Assembly (NCBI GenBank): GCA_004359425.1
Contig: PTEU01000001.1
Coordinates: forward strand, 553,185-617,184
DNA length: 64,000 nucleotides
Direction of reading: 5' to 3'
Origin: Ideonella sp. MAG2
GTDB taxonomy: Bacteria > Pseudomonadota > Gammaproteobacteria > Burkholderiales > Burkholderiaceae_C
Numbering within the stretch: the first letter of the stretch is position 1; every line of letters begins with the position of its first letter. Below are positions 42,394 through 51,799 of this stretch, one piece after another. Made by a program: the position numbers and the translations under genes. Below the pieces are notes generated by a model, which saw nothing but the letters and a program-made list of their open reading frames with translations, had not been told where the DNA came from and ran no database searches.

Positions 42394-42533
42394 TTGCAAG
42401 CGTGCACCATGGGGGAATGCGGTTGCGGGCCATGCGCTGAGGCCAAACGCCTCGTTGCGCCTTTCGAGGCTTCGGCTAGAGACGGAGAATCGCTGTACTT
42501 CTGATTTGCAGCGCCTCCTAGAGCCTGACCATC

Positions 42534-43541
42534 ATGTCCGTTTTCCAGACCACTCGCCGCACGATCCTACAACTGATTGGCAGCCTGCCCATATTCAGGG
42601 CTGCGCCAAGTAAGGCTGCCGACACCTTCTCGCTCATCCCTGCGCTGGCGCCCGGCCAGGTCATGTGCTATCAGCTGGAGTCGCGTGTCGTGCGCAATAG
42701 TGCAATGGCGCACCGAACGCGGTCGACGGTAACGCTGGAGATCGTCGAAGACCTGCCGGATGGTTGGCGCGCGCGCTGGACCTCCACAAACAGCACGCTC
42801 TTGGAAGCGGACCCTCGCATGCGCCCGCTGCTGGAGGTCATGCTGGGTTTGTGGAACGGTGCTTCGTTCGACCTGCTGCTTGACTGCGGCGGCCGCGTAG
42901 TCGATTTGGCGGACCACGAGGCCGTGCGAGCGCTGGGTGAGATCAGCCTCGAGCGTATCGTCGCCGAGCTGGCCCGTGACCCCCAGCGCGCGCCCATGGC
43001 GGCGCCTATCAGGGCCGCCTTAGCACCAACGCTGGCCGAGGGTGGTCTGCTTGCTCAGAGTCTGCTGAAGGAGCCCAGAATCCTCTTGGGAGCGATGGGG
43101 CAAGAGTTCCGTGTCGGTGAGCCGCTGGAGGTTCGTACCCGAATCCCCTCACCGCTTGGCACAGGCGAGATCCCCGTACTGGGCCGCTACAAGGTGAGAG
43201 GCCTTGCGCCGCATCAGGCGCAGGCCGACATTGGATGGCTGATGGTGATCGATAGAGCCGGTGCTGCGCAAACGGTGGGCGACGAGATCAATGCACTGCT
43301 GCCAGACGCGGTAATGACCGCGTCAACGGCTGCGGGACAAGGCAGTGGACGCACCCCTCGCGAAGAGATTGCGGATGCCCTGTCCACGCTGGACTTTGAC
43401 GACCGAGGGGACTACATCGTTGATACGACGAGCGCATGGCCGATTCGGGTTCGCCATGAACGCCAAGTTTCAGCGGGTGCGGGTTCACACTTGGAGGCTG
43501 TCGAGTTCACGCCTCTTGGGGATTGGCCTACCAACGTTTGA
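42534..43541 (+). CDS. Exported protein of unknown function
   Basis: 335 residues. The N-terminus TTRRTILQLIGSLPIFRAAP resembles a twin-arginine export signal. The body is predicted mixed alpha/beta, with VTLEIVEDLPDGWRARWTST and LGRYKVRGLAPHQAQADIG, which recalls lipid-binding beta-barrel domains that carry a surface-response motif. No known family is recognised. It is separated from the upstream gene by 140 bases. Confidence 0.6.
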   Translation: MSVFQTTRRTILQLIGSLPIFRAAPSKAADTFSLIPALAPGQVMCYQLESRVVRNSAMAHRTRSTVTLEIVEDLPDGWRARWTSTNSTLLEADPRMRPLLEVMLGLWNGASFDLLLDCGGRVVDLADHEAVRALGEISLERIVAELARDPQRAPMAAPIRAALAPTLAEGGLLAQSLLKEPRILLGAMGQEFRVGEPLEVRTRIPSPLGTGEIPVLGRYKVRGLAPHQAQADIGWLMVIDRAGAAQTVGDEINALLPDAVMTASTAAGQGSGRTPREEIADALSTLDFDDRGDYIVDTTSAWPIRVRHERQVSAGAGSHLEAVEFTPLGDWPTNV

Positions 43542-43614
43542 CGAGCCCATTGGTCCATTGAGCTGAGAGCTGCAGTCAAGCGGTCTTGATGAACGAATGG
43601 ATCGCCCTGAATGC

Positions 43615-44346
43615 TCATACTGCCGCTTCCCCATTGGGTGCAGCGCGCAGCACCATGAACAGCCGCGCACTGTAGAACGAGCTGCTGGGCTCCCATCCGC
43701 ATGATGCCAACGTCGTCAAGCCTGCCGGCCAGGGCTCGTTGTCCTTGAGTGCCTCGAAGGTGAACTCGCCATTGATGTTTGCGGCGTAAAAACGAAACCA
43801 ATGAAGATCTTGGTCCAGGGGGGCGCACTGGATCACCGCCGCCAGCTTCGGCATCAGCGCCATCGGAAGCGAGAACTTGACATCGGAGGAACTGCGCGTG
43901 CCGACATTGCCAATGAAGGCCCTGAACTGACGGCCCATGACAGACCATGACTGAATCTCGACCTGCTCCGGATCGTGCTGAGACCAGAGCGCCGACAACA
44001 GGACGTGGAAGGAGTTGATCGTGAAGTTCCTGAACCCGTCCGCCAAACCGGCATCACCAGCACCACTGCCGACGAAGCACTCTTCAATGAGCACGTCGTC
44101 TCGGACCAGTACGTCCACGTCAAGCTGTCCATGAGCCTCCCCGGGCCACCAAGTACCCCGGATGGCTGGGAGATCCCCGTTGGGAACAACCCATTCCTTA
44201 TGAACCGAAGCTGGCAAGCCGTGGCCCTTAAACAGTTCAAGCAGCCAGGCCTGAATAGTGGACCCGGGGCCTTTCTCCAGAACGGATTTAGGCGGGTTGA
44301 CTACTGACTTGTTCTTCTTGCCGAAGAGACTTCGGAATAATCCCAT
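43615..44346 (-). CDS. DUF6348-like protein
   Basis: 243 residues. Visible blocks include IQAWLLELFKGHGLPASVHK, GQLDVDVLVRDDVLIEECFVG and VQIQSWSVMGR-like FRAFIGNVGTR. These match my memory of the DUF6348 family, small cytoplasmic proteins often found near polymorphic-toxin or immunity-type loci; the assignment is tentative. No signal peptide. It lies between the exported unknown protein (convergent) and the large STAND gene. Confidence 0.55.
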   Translation of the reverse strand: MGLFRSLFGKKNKSVVNPPKSVLEKGPGSTIQAWLLELFKGHGLPASVHKEWVVPNGDLPAIRGTWWPGEAHGQLDVDVLVRDDVLIEECFVGSGAGDAGLADGFRNFTINSFHVLLSALWSQHDPEQVEIQSWSVMGRQFRAFIGNVGTRSSSDVKFSLPMALMPKLAAVIQCAPLDQDLHWFRFYAANINGEFTFEALKDNEPWPAGLTTLASCGWEPSSSFYSARLFMVLRAAPNGEAAV

Positions 44347-44608
44347 GGAGGCGTCCTCAAGACAGGGCTGAAACCCATTCTGGCATTGGCTTCAAGCGGT
44401 TTGGGGGCGCCGACGCAGCCTTGTGTCGAGACTGGTGCTGGGCAGCATTCAGTTCAAGTCGGCTTCATGACACGAGGGAAGCTCAAGGCCGAGCAACCAC
44501 AGGCCCCGCTAAGTCCAAAGACTGCTTTCAAATGGCTTGGCGGTCAAGGTGATCATCCGCAACTTCACCTGATCCGCGAAGCAAAGCCGCTCGTAGCAGG
44601 TCATTACA

Positions 44609-47600
44609 TTACTCGAACCGCTCGCGCTCTTCGTTGATCTCTTCTCGTTGAATTGCGCGGTCGTGTGATTCGATCTCAGCTTCAATCCACTGATTCACCT
44701 GGAATTCAAATTCAGTAGCGAGCCATCGCCGCAAGATGTCCCGCTTGCGCCTCAAATGCTGGCTGGCAGGCCCGGTCCATGAGTCTGTGTGGAACGAGGC
44801 ACTGATTCCTGAGCGCACTCCCTCGATGTGTCCATACCAGATCAGCAGATGCCTCGTCAGTCGTCCACCGTGTTCATCATCAAGCGATGGCACCACTGCA
44901 TGAGCGATCAGTGCAGCTCGGGTGTCCGGGTCTAGCTCTACCCAGTCCAATACCAAGCGCTCCGGCAAGGCTACTATGGGACCTTGCGGCACAACTGCGT
45001 CGAACAAGTGGCTACTACCCTTCAGCCATTCATATAAATCACTCCTCCAAGCTGGCAGGGTGGCCTCGAACTGTTTTGCGATGACCCTCCAAGCACTCTC
45101 GGGATCAAGGCGGACCAGTTCGCCGCTGAGTTCTTCAATGGTGCGGTTATAGCTAAGTGCATAGTCCTTCCCCATTGCATCGAGAATTGCGTCTAGCAAT
45201 GGGGCCGCCAACGACCTGTTTGCACTCACCAACCGTGAGCTGACGCGCTTCCAGTCGTATTGGAATGAAGGGTGGGTATGTTGTGATCCCGGGATCGTGA
45301 GCAGCACAACATCGAAGGCAAAGTCGGCACCACAAGGAATCGGTTGATCCGCCGAAACAGAACTCATTAGGGCTACCAGCTGTTGTAGTGCATCCGAGGT
45401 CGTTCGCCCTCGGATCAAGCGGAACAGCCGTTCCAGCTGAGACTTCGGCACCGAGTTCAAGTACTCACCGACCCGCAGATAACCAAAACTTGAGGGCTCG
45501 ATCCACTCTGCCTCAAGGGCTTCGAGACAGAGGTTGAACGCACTCTCTCGGAAATCGGATCGCACAGCCATTTCTGCGCCGAGTTTCGCCGTACTGCGAT
45601 TCTTTAGCATCCCCTGGAGCCACGCCTCGAAAGCCTCAGGAGACTGCTCCTGCATGCGAGTCAGGTAGCCATGAAGACAGTGAGAGTCCACGCAACTCAG
45701 AGAGATTTTTGTGAGCGCGGGAAGCAGCGATCTATCTTTGTCCTTTTCCGCCAGTTGCTCACCGAAATGCCAAATCGCAGGTGAATTGCTCGCTGAAGCG
45801 AAAAGCTGCGAAATCTCATCGATGAGGGCCGGCTTCGCAGCAATTCGCCCCGCAAGCGCTGCGACTAGAGCTTTGGCGTGAGAGGGAGACCGATCGTCCC
45901 GAACGCTGTACCTCTCCTCCCACTCAAGCCAATCAACATCGAGGACGTACCTCTGAAACCGGCTGCCTAGGTCACGGCGTGCATAGCTCCGGGCTAGGCG
46001 CCTGAGACGGCGGCTCAATTCATAGTGCTCGTCAATCTCCCGATACTTGTTTCCGCGCCAGAAGAACTTGTTCAGCAAGGTTGGGGCCATGGCAACATCG
46101 CGCACCAGTTCCTCTAGCACCTGGAACGCGAGTTCGGTGCACGTCGGCGTGCGGAGCTGCTGTTCGACTGCCTCCAGCAGCGTAGAGCAGACTTGTGGGC
46201 GCAGCTCAGCAGGCCATGTAATGGTCTCATTGATCAGTGACTCGAAGTAAGCACGGTACGCCTGCCACCAGGCGCTGTAGGTTGCAGGAATCCATAGCTT
46301 CGCTCGCTCTCGCAGTCCCTGATATTCCGGCCCGATGAACCGGTAACCCACGCCGCGAGTGTTCAAAGCTGCCGAAGCTGCCTTCAATCCAAGTACGCGC
46401 TCTGCATTGGTGCTTGCTCGCAAGAGCCCCAAGAGGGCGGGGAGTCTCTGCTCGGGACTGGCCTCAGTTGCAGCCGCTTCTGGACCAATGCGAAACAGGC
46501 CGACCAGTGTGCCGGTCGAGTTGTTGGAATTGCTAGAGTTTTCATTCACCGCGAGCCGCGCCAGAGCAGTCAAGGCTCTCACAGTGAACTGTGGCCACAC
46601 GGCGATCTTTTCGAGCGCCCAAACTATGTGCTGACGATCCTTTTCAAACGCAGCAAGCTCTGCATCCGACCAGTTGCCGAACGTGATCTCGAGTAGCCGC
46701 AGGACTGCACCGGGATTTGCTTCGGCGAGAGTTGAAAGAAACCGTGATCCCGTCGATGAGGTCAGCAACGCATGGCTGGAAAACAGGCCATCAGACTTCA
46801 GAATCTTTTCTACGACATGCTCAGCTTCCTTACCTTCAGCGAACCTGAATTTGCTCAGAAACCATGAGCGAAGCGATGCTGGCATGGACTCAAATTCGGA
46901 CACCAAATCGAAACCTCTTCCGTAACGTGTCCAGAACTGCTGCCAAAGGTAGATGTGAAGCGCCTTAGGCACGAAGAATAGTGTCCTGCTGCCTTGCAGG
47001 ACGCGCCTAGCCCTCAGGCTCTGAACGATCTCCTGGAAACGTGCCCAGCCGATCGTTTGGTCCACTCTGTGGATCAACTGCGAGATGTACTGAGCTTCAT
47101 CGGATACGGGGTCCTCGTACCCGAAACGACTGAACAATGCGAGGTGGTGAGTCACGCAGTCGACTTGTCGCGAACTTGCGTCCTCAAGTGCGCTGTGGCC
47201 GTGCAGGAACCTAGTCCACAGAGGCACGGTGGAAGGCGGCCGTAGCAAATCATCAGGGTTGGCACGTAGATTCTCTGCAACAGCATGTGCAACTCGCGGG
47301 GAGCCCTCGCAGATAGAAACCCAACGATCAAGCTCCCTGGAGTCTCCAACCCGGTCTGCGAGGATGCCTCTGATGGTGTCGTTTGGAAGGCGGGGGGCCT
47401 GGAAGCGCAAAATTTCGCCGTCATGGGTTCCATCTTGACCGTGATCTAGAGTGATCAGCTTCAGTGCGCCACAGCGCGTCTTCAAGTGCCGCCATACATC
47501 GACCATCTCCGACTCGGACAGGTCGTCAAGCACCAGCACGAGTGGCTTCGTCCACTCAGTGCGAAGCAATTGCCGGAAAAGTGCAGTTTGAGCGAACTTG

Positions 47601-48385
47601 GAGCCATCGCAGAAGTAGAGGACTGAAGGCGCGATTTGTGGAGTCCTAAGCGCCTCAAGAACCATCCTCGTCTTGCCTAACCCAGGCTCACCCAACAACC
47701 GGATGTGCTTCGCATTGCCTTCAATCCCTGCTCGAATCTGCTCAACCAGTTCCGTCTGAGCCGCCGCAGGCCGGAACGAATTGGCCATGTGCGCATCACC
47801 GGCCCATTCGTCAAGCACCCAGCCTTCACTACTGCCCTCAGACGCAAGACCTGCCGCGATTCCAGGATAACGCTCGAAAAAGCTAGAAAGTTGGCTGGCT
47901 CCCAGTACATCCACCAGACCGACGTATCCAATGACGCCCACAGACTCCAGCACGCCGACGATGTGATCGCAGGCTTTGCTTCGTTGCAGAGGCGTGAGAT
48001 CGTGACCCGTGCAAACGACTACATAGCGGCCCCTACTTGCGGTCAACCGCGCCACGGCAGGGAAGAGCTTCCCTGCGCTGTTGAGCAGCTCTCCGCGGAT
48101 AGAGCTCTTGGTCCACGGCTTAAACGAGGTGCCGGACTTCAGTTGAATGCCGGTCAGCCCGCTGGAGAAGAAGCAGTCAGCGGGAATCAATGCATCTTGG
48201 GGCGTGTTGACTTCGGCATCTATACCGCCGTCCGCTACAGTGAGTCGGCTCGATATCGTGACAGTCGCTGGATTGAGCTTTGCGTAGCTTGTCTCTGCTT
48301 TGAGAAGTCCCGTCAAAGCTTCCACAGCTCGCTCAGCAGTAAGTGCGAGTACCGATGAAATGGGGACACTGATCAATGAGCTCAT
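44609..48385 (-). CDS. Large nuclease-STAND NTPase, candidate antiphage (Avs-like) protein
   Basis: 1258 residues in three parts. Residues 1-180 look like a PD-(D/E)xK nuclease: VADGGIDAEVN near 50-60 and the GIQLKSG motif at 79-85 give a D...QxK pattern as in Mrr/Cap4-type effectors. Residues 205-420 are a STAND-type P-loop ATPase with Walker A GEPGLGKT (232-239) and Walker B LVLVLDDL (282-289). The rest (about 430-1258) is an all-helical repeat array without named domains, as expected of a ligand sensor. Antiviral STAND proteins share this effector-NTPase-sensor order. The gene is clearly lower in GC than its neighbours. It stands alone on the minus strand next to an rtcB remnant. Phage defence is inferred. 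Confidence 0.72.
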   Translation of the reverse strand: MSSLISVPISSVLALTAERAVEALTGLLKAETSYAKLNPATVTISSRLTVADGGIDAEVNTPQDALIPADCFFSSGLTGIQLKSGTSFKPWTKSSIRGELLNSAGKLFPAVARLTASRGRYVVVCTGHDLTPLQRSKACDHIVGVLESVGVIGYVGLVDVLGASQLSSFFERYPGIAAGLASEGSSEGWVLDEWAGDAHMANSFRPAAAQTELVEQIRAGIEGNAKHIRLLGEPGLGKTRMVLEALRTPQIAPSVLYFCDGSKFAQTALFRQLLRTEWTKPLVLVLDDLSESEMVDVWRHLKTRCGALKLITLDHGQDGTHDGEILRFQAPRLPNDTIRGILADRVGDSRELDRWVSICEGSPRVAHAVAENLRANPDDLLRPPSTVPLWTRFLHGHSALEDASSRQVDCVTHHLALFSRFGYEDPVSDEAQYISQLIHRVDQTIGWARFQEIVQSLRARRVLQGSRTLFFVPKALHIYLWQQFWTRYGRGFDLVSEFESMPASLRSWFLSKFRFAEGKEAEHVVEKILKSDGLFSSHALLTSSTGSRFLSTLAEANPGAVLRLLEITFGNWSDAELAAFEKDRQHIVWALEKIAVWPQFTVRALTALARLAVNENSSNSNNSTGTLVGLFRIGPEAAATEASPEQRLPALLGLLRASTNAERVLGLKAASAALNTRGVGYRFIGPEYQGLRERAKLWIPATYSAWWQAYRAYFESLINETITWPAELRPQVCSTLLEAVEQQLRTPTCTELAFQVLEELVRDVAMAPTLLNKFFWRGNKYREIDEHYELSRRLRRLARSYARRDLGSRFQRYVLDVDWLEWEERYSVRDDRSPSHAKALVAALAGRIAAKPALIDEISQLFASASNSPAIWHFGEQLAEKDKDRSLLPALTKISLSCVDSHCLHGYLTRMQEQSPEAFEAWLQGMLKNRSTAKLGAEMAVRSDFRESAFNLCLEALEAEWIEPSSFGYLRVGEYLNSVPKSQLERLFRLIRGRTTSDALQQLVALMSSVSADQPIPCGADFAFDVVLLTIPGSQHTHPSFQYDWKRVSSRLVSANRSLAAPLLDAILDAMGKDYALSYNRTIEELSGELVRLDPESAWRVIAKQFEATLPAWRSDLYEWLKGSSHLFDAVVPQGPIVALPERLVLDWVELDPDTRAALIAHAVVPSLDDEHGGRLTRHLLIWYGHIEGVRSGISASFHTDSWTGPASQHLRRKRDILRRWLATEFEFQVNQWIEAEIESHDRAIQREEINEERERFE

Positions 48386-48646
48386 TCAGAGGTATCAGGT
48401 TGAGATGGCCCAGATATTCTGCAGTTTTTCCCGTGTCGGCGACGGATCGCCGTCGTGCTTGACACGATTCATGCACTGCCTATCCCCCTAACCATTACTT
48501 GGACAGCAATGGGCGCTCCCCTCACCGGGTGGCGGCATTTTCCGCATGGAAGTACTGACCTGTATCCCGTTACTCGAACTTTGCACTCCATGTGCATTCG
48601 GCTGCTTTTGTCTAACTTTATCGAATCCCAAGTCACAGCACCCCCC

Positions 48647-49807
48647 TCACGCCTTAAACGTCACCCAAGGCCGCAACCGCGCTACCCCCTCAATCAGCCC
48701 TGCATCCACCTGCGCATCAATCACGGCCCCAATGGGCTTGTAGGCCTGCGGTGCTTCTTCGATCAAGCGTTCTTCCCTCAGCGTTACGCATTGCCAATCA
48801 GCTCCTGATGTTGGCGTTGGTTTGGTGCCGCGTGTCTCTTGGCGGCGTATGCGCCTGCCTGCCCCGTGGCTGCAAGACCAGAGCCAATCAGCATGGCCCA
48901 GCCCTCGGGCGATGTAGGAGGCGTCGCCCATAGGCCCTGCCAGTGCATACAACTTGCTTTCCGGGTGGCGCACGCCCGCAGGCCAGGCCTCACGTGCGCG
49001 GTCCATCCACCGGCCGCCCACAAAAAAGCCAACATCGCGTGAGCCGCTGTGGATCATCACCACCACGTCGCCAGCCTTCAGGCCATGGGCATAGGCCGCG
49101 TGTCTGTCCAGCACCTTGTCCACGACTTGAAGCTCAACAAAGTGGTTACCGCCACCGGGCGTGCCCAAGCACGGGTCTCGAAAGACCTCGCGTCCGCTGA
49201 CAAAGGCCTCCGGCGCATAGCGTGAGTTTGCAGACAGGCTCTCAAGGCCAATGCAACGCGACACTTCTTCGGCCAGGCGGTTGCGGTCCACGCTGCTCCA
49301 CAGCCCTTCCGGCTGAATCTTGTCGATGAAGGCCATGGGGCCTGCATCGAACAGGGCCTTGAACGCGCTGGTATGCGTGGGAATGTTGCGCTCGCTTTCA
49401 AGCAGCACGGCTTGCAAGCGCGCAAAGAGTTCTGACTTTCGTGGCGCAAGCTGGGCCAAAGACATGCCTGTCGTCAGCAGGCGCATGCCGCAATTGATGT
49501 CGGTGCCTATGGCCGCTGGAATGACCACATCCATCGGTGTGGCAACAACGGCGCCCACAGGGGCAATGGCGCCTGGGTGAAAGTCTGGCGTTGCGCAGGC
49601 GGCGCAAACCGCAGCGTCACCATGGGGCGTCTTGACGGACGCAAATGCCAGCAGTTGCTTGACCGCCTTTTCCTCCAGCGGCAGTGATGCGGGCAGGAGG
49701 ATCGTCGCCTCGGTGGTTTCGTTGCGGACGGTGTAGACGCCGCCTTCGTAGCGCAGGTCTATGTGTGAGCGCGCGAAAGCTCTTTGAAGTCGGGTGAGTT
49801 TAGACAT
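48647..49807 (-). CDS. rtcB: RtcB-like RNA ligase with an internal deletion
   Basis: 386 residues of the RNA 3'-phosphate ligase family that joins RNA ends using GTP and Mn2+. N-terminal metal and fold motifs are present: TPDFHPGAIAPVG, GTDINCGMRL (Cys ligand near 106), GGGNHFVELQ (His near 222) and HSGSRDVG. The guanylylated histidine is in CSHGAGRRI near 314. At residue 291 the text passes from SKLYALAGP straight to MGDASYIARGL, skipping about 100 residues that normally carry the HN and HRKGA metal-binding motifs. The frame is intact but activity is doubtful. It is classed as a CDS since no stop intervenes. Confidence 0.8.
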   Translation of the reverse strand: MSKLTRLQRAFARSHIDLRYEGGVYTVRNETTEATILLPASLPLEEKAVKQLLAFASVKTPHGDAAVCAACATPDFHPGAIAPVGAVVATPMDVVIPAAIGTDINCGMRLLTTGMSLAQLAPRKSELFARLQAVLLESERNIPTHTSAFKALFDAGPMAFIDKIQPEGLWSSVDRNRLAEEVSRCIGLESLSANSRYAPEAFVSGREVFRDPCLGTPGGGNHFVELQVVDKVLDRHAAYAHGLKAGDVVVMIHSGSRDVGFFVGGRWMDRAREAWPAGVRHPESKLYALAGPMGDASYIARGLGHADWLWSCSHGAGRRIRRQETRGTKPTPTSGADWQCVTLREERLIEEAPQAYKPIGAVIDAQVDAGLIEGVARLRPWVTFKA

Positions 49808-50221
49808 GGTGCTGTGCTCTCCGGGGCACAGTGGGCCCCGAGGCCTGGAGGAAGTTCCAGGCGAAAAGGATCGGCTCCGAGCAAATGGCCGGAGCGGGAT
49901 GCCTTTTCTGCAGCAGCAGTCAGAAAGGAAGGGCGCGAGTGTACGGGCGCGGCGCGGTCAAGGCAATGGCGAAAGTGGCGAGGGCATTTGATAGAAGTTT
50001 GTACTTGCTCACTGAGTAAGGCCTGTGGGGCAACAGCGTACGCGCCACGCACCGCAACCTTCCGGAATCCTTCCGGCTCATTTACTCCTGATATTTCAGC
50101 CCTCGCACCCCCCGTCATCTTCCCGGAAGGTCAAAAAGAGCCCCTGAAACCACAGTTCGTTCCAAGCCGCTGCCCATGGGGGGTGGCGGCTGGTTCAACC
50201 AAGTTTCAGGAGACTTTCATC
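49808..50221. other. Intergenic region between divergent rtcB and an unknown gene
   Basis: 414 bases without a credible gene. It contains the promoters of two divergent genes. The rtcB side has a GC-rich inverted repeat (GGGGCACAGTGGGCCCC). No sigma-54 site could be confirmed by eye, although rtcB genes are often sigma-54 dependent. Confidence 0.4.
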
Positions 50222-51551
50222 ATGGCTATGTTCCGTGTCTATATCCGCCGCGCCACCACCAAGGCCCCCATTTGGGACTGGATGCAAACGGTGTCCTCCA
50301 AGACCTCAGGGGATGCGCTGAACAGCGCTTACCAAAGCTGGGTCGACAGCAACCCCAACCCCGCCGCGCCGCCGCTGTCGCAGTGCGAGTCGTCGGTCAA
50401 GCCGGTGTCCATGGGGGCCACGGCCCATGCCCTGGCGGCCATGCCACCGGCGCAAGCCGCGTTCATGCAGCAGTTGCAAAGCGAGGTGGCCCAGGCTTTG
50501 AGCACCCAGCTCAACGGCAACTTTGAGCTGGTGAATGCGCCGCAGGGCTTCAACTACGGCATCACCTACGGCGCCAATGCCTATTACAACCCGGCCACCT
50601 GCGCGGCGCTGGACTCGCTGCTGACGGTCTCCAGCAATGGCAACCTGGCACTGACGGGCCAGAGCTTCTCGACGCTGTATGCGCAGGTGCTGCAGGCGGT
50701 GGCGTTTCAGTTCTCGCAGGCTGACCAGCAGGCCATGAACAAGCAGGACACGGCCGCCAGCGCGCAGATCGCGTCCATCTTGACGGAGTTCACCAACGCG
50801 GGCGGCACTTTCTCCAGCCCGCTGCCTTTGGGGGGGCAGTTGCAAGACGTGTTCAACCAGCTCAACAAGACCTATGGCGACATCAGCAAGCTAGGTGAGC
50901 CTGAGCAACTTCTCGTCCAACTCTTCGCAGATGAGCGTGTCGGGCAAGGCAGGGCTGACCATTCCTATTCTGGAACTGATGGACATCTCCATCGGCGGCT
51001 CGGCGTCTTACGACCTGTCGCGCTACACCAGCAGTGGGTCGTCGGTGAACATGAGCTTCAATTACCCCGGCATCACCCTGGTGCCGGCCACGCCTTCGCC
51101 GCTGAGCCTGGACAACAGCACGGGCTGGTTCGACATGGAGATCCTCACCGAGGTGGTGGCCAACTCCGGCAAAGACGCCACGGGCTATGCCTTGCAGGGC
51201 AGCGCTTTCTCGGTGGCCGATGTGTTTGGCGTGGGCAAGGCGCTCTCAAGGCTCAAGACCTTTGTGATCTGCCAGGCGCCCACCATCACCATGGTCTTCA
51301 CCCAGGCCAACAACAGCCTGATCACCAGCGACCTGCAGGTCAACGCCTCCATCAAGCTGGACCTGTTCGGCCTGTTCACCCTGGGCTCCGCCTCGGGCTC
51401 CTACCAGGTGCATGACGTGAAGCAAGACAGCCAGGCTGGCACCGTCACCGTCACCTTCGGCCCCCCCGTGGTCAGCGGCACCATCCCGCTGCAGCAGCAA
51501 GTGGCCTATGTGCTGGGCGGCGTGGCGTCGTACCCGCCGGTGCAGGTCTGA
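50222..51551 (+). pseudogene. Unknown-function gene with a single-base frameshift
   Basis: The first part (50222 to about 50892) encodes MAMFRVYIRRATTKAPIWDW, SCESS-like and Ala/Gln-rich helices and ends FNQLNKTYGDISKL. The second part, in the next frame (50895-51551), reads VSLSNFSSNSSQMSVSGKAG then GSASYDLSRYTSSGSSVNMS and continues to the stop at 51551. Removing one A from CTAGGTGAG near 50893 restores one 442-residue frame. AGGAG precedes the start. The C-terminal half is beta-rich and polar; no family recognised. A strong terminator follows. The frameshift could be real or an assembly error. Confidence 0.7.
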
Positions 51552-51584
51552 GCTGCGCTGATCTGAACTGAATTGCACCTGATG

Positions 51585-51616
51585 CCGGGTGCCCTGGGTT
51601 AGCCCAGGGCACCCGG
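51585..51616 (+). terminator. Intrinsic terminator-type hairpin
   Basis: A perfect 14-base stem (CCGGGTGCCCTGGG/CCCAGGGCACCCGG) with a TTAG loop, 34 bases after the stop at 51551. A weak T tract (TTCGCGTTTT) follows. Confidence 0.75.
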
Positions 51617-51799
51617 TTCGCGTTTTGGGGCTGCCTGTTCAAGGGTGACTGCGGAGCGGGTGGCTCCTGATGGGAGGGTGCGACCACACACCGATAATGC
51701 CCACCTGCCTGCGCCTGAGCGGCGCAGCACGGAGGCCACCGATAAGGGATGCGACGGCAAGCCCCAGGCCCCAGACATTGCCAACGAGGAGAACAGAGG

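Noticed and set aside
44609-49807. rtcB plus the STAND gene as one RNA-repair/defence operon
   Set aside because: They are separated by about 260 bases, differ in GC, and rtcB seems inactivated, so adjacency alone is weak evidence for a joint system.
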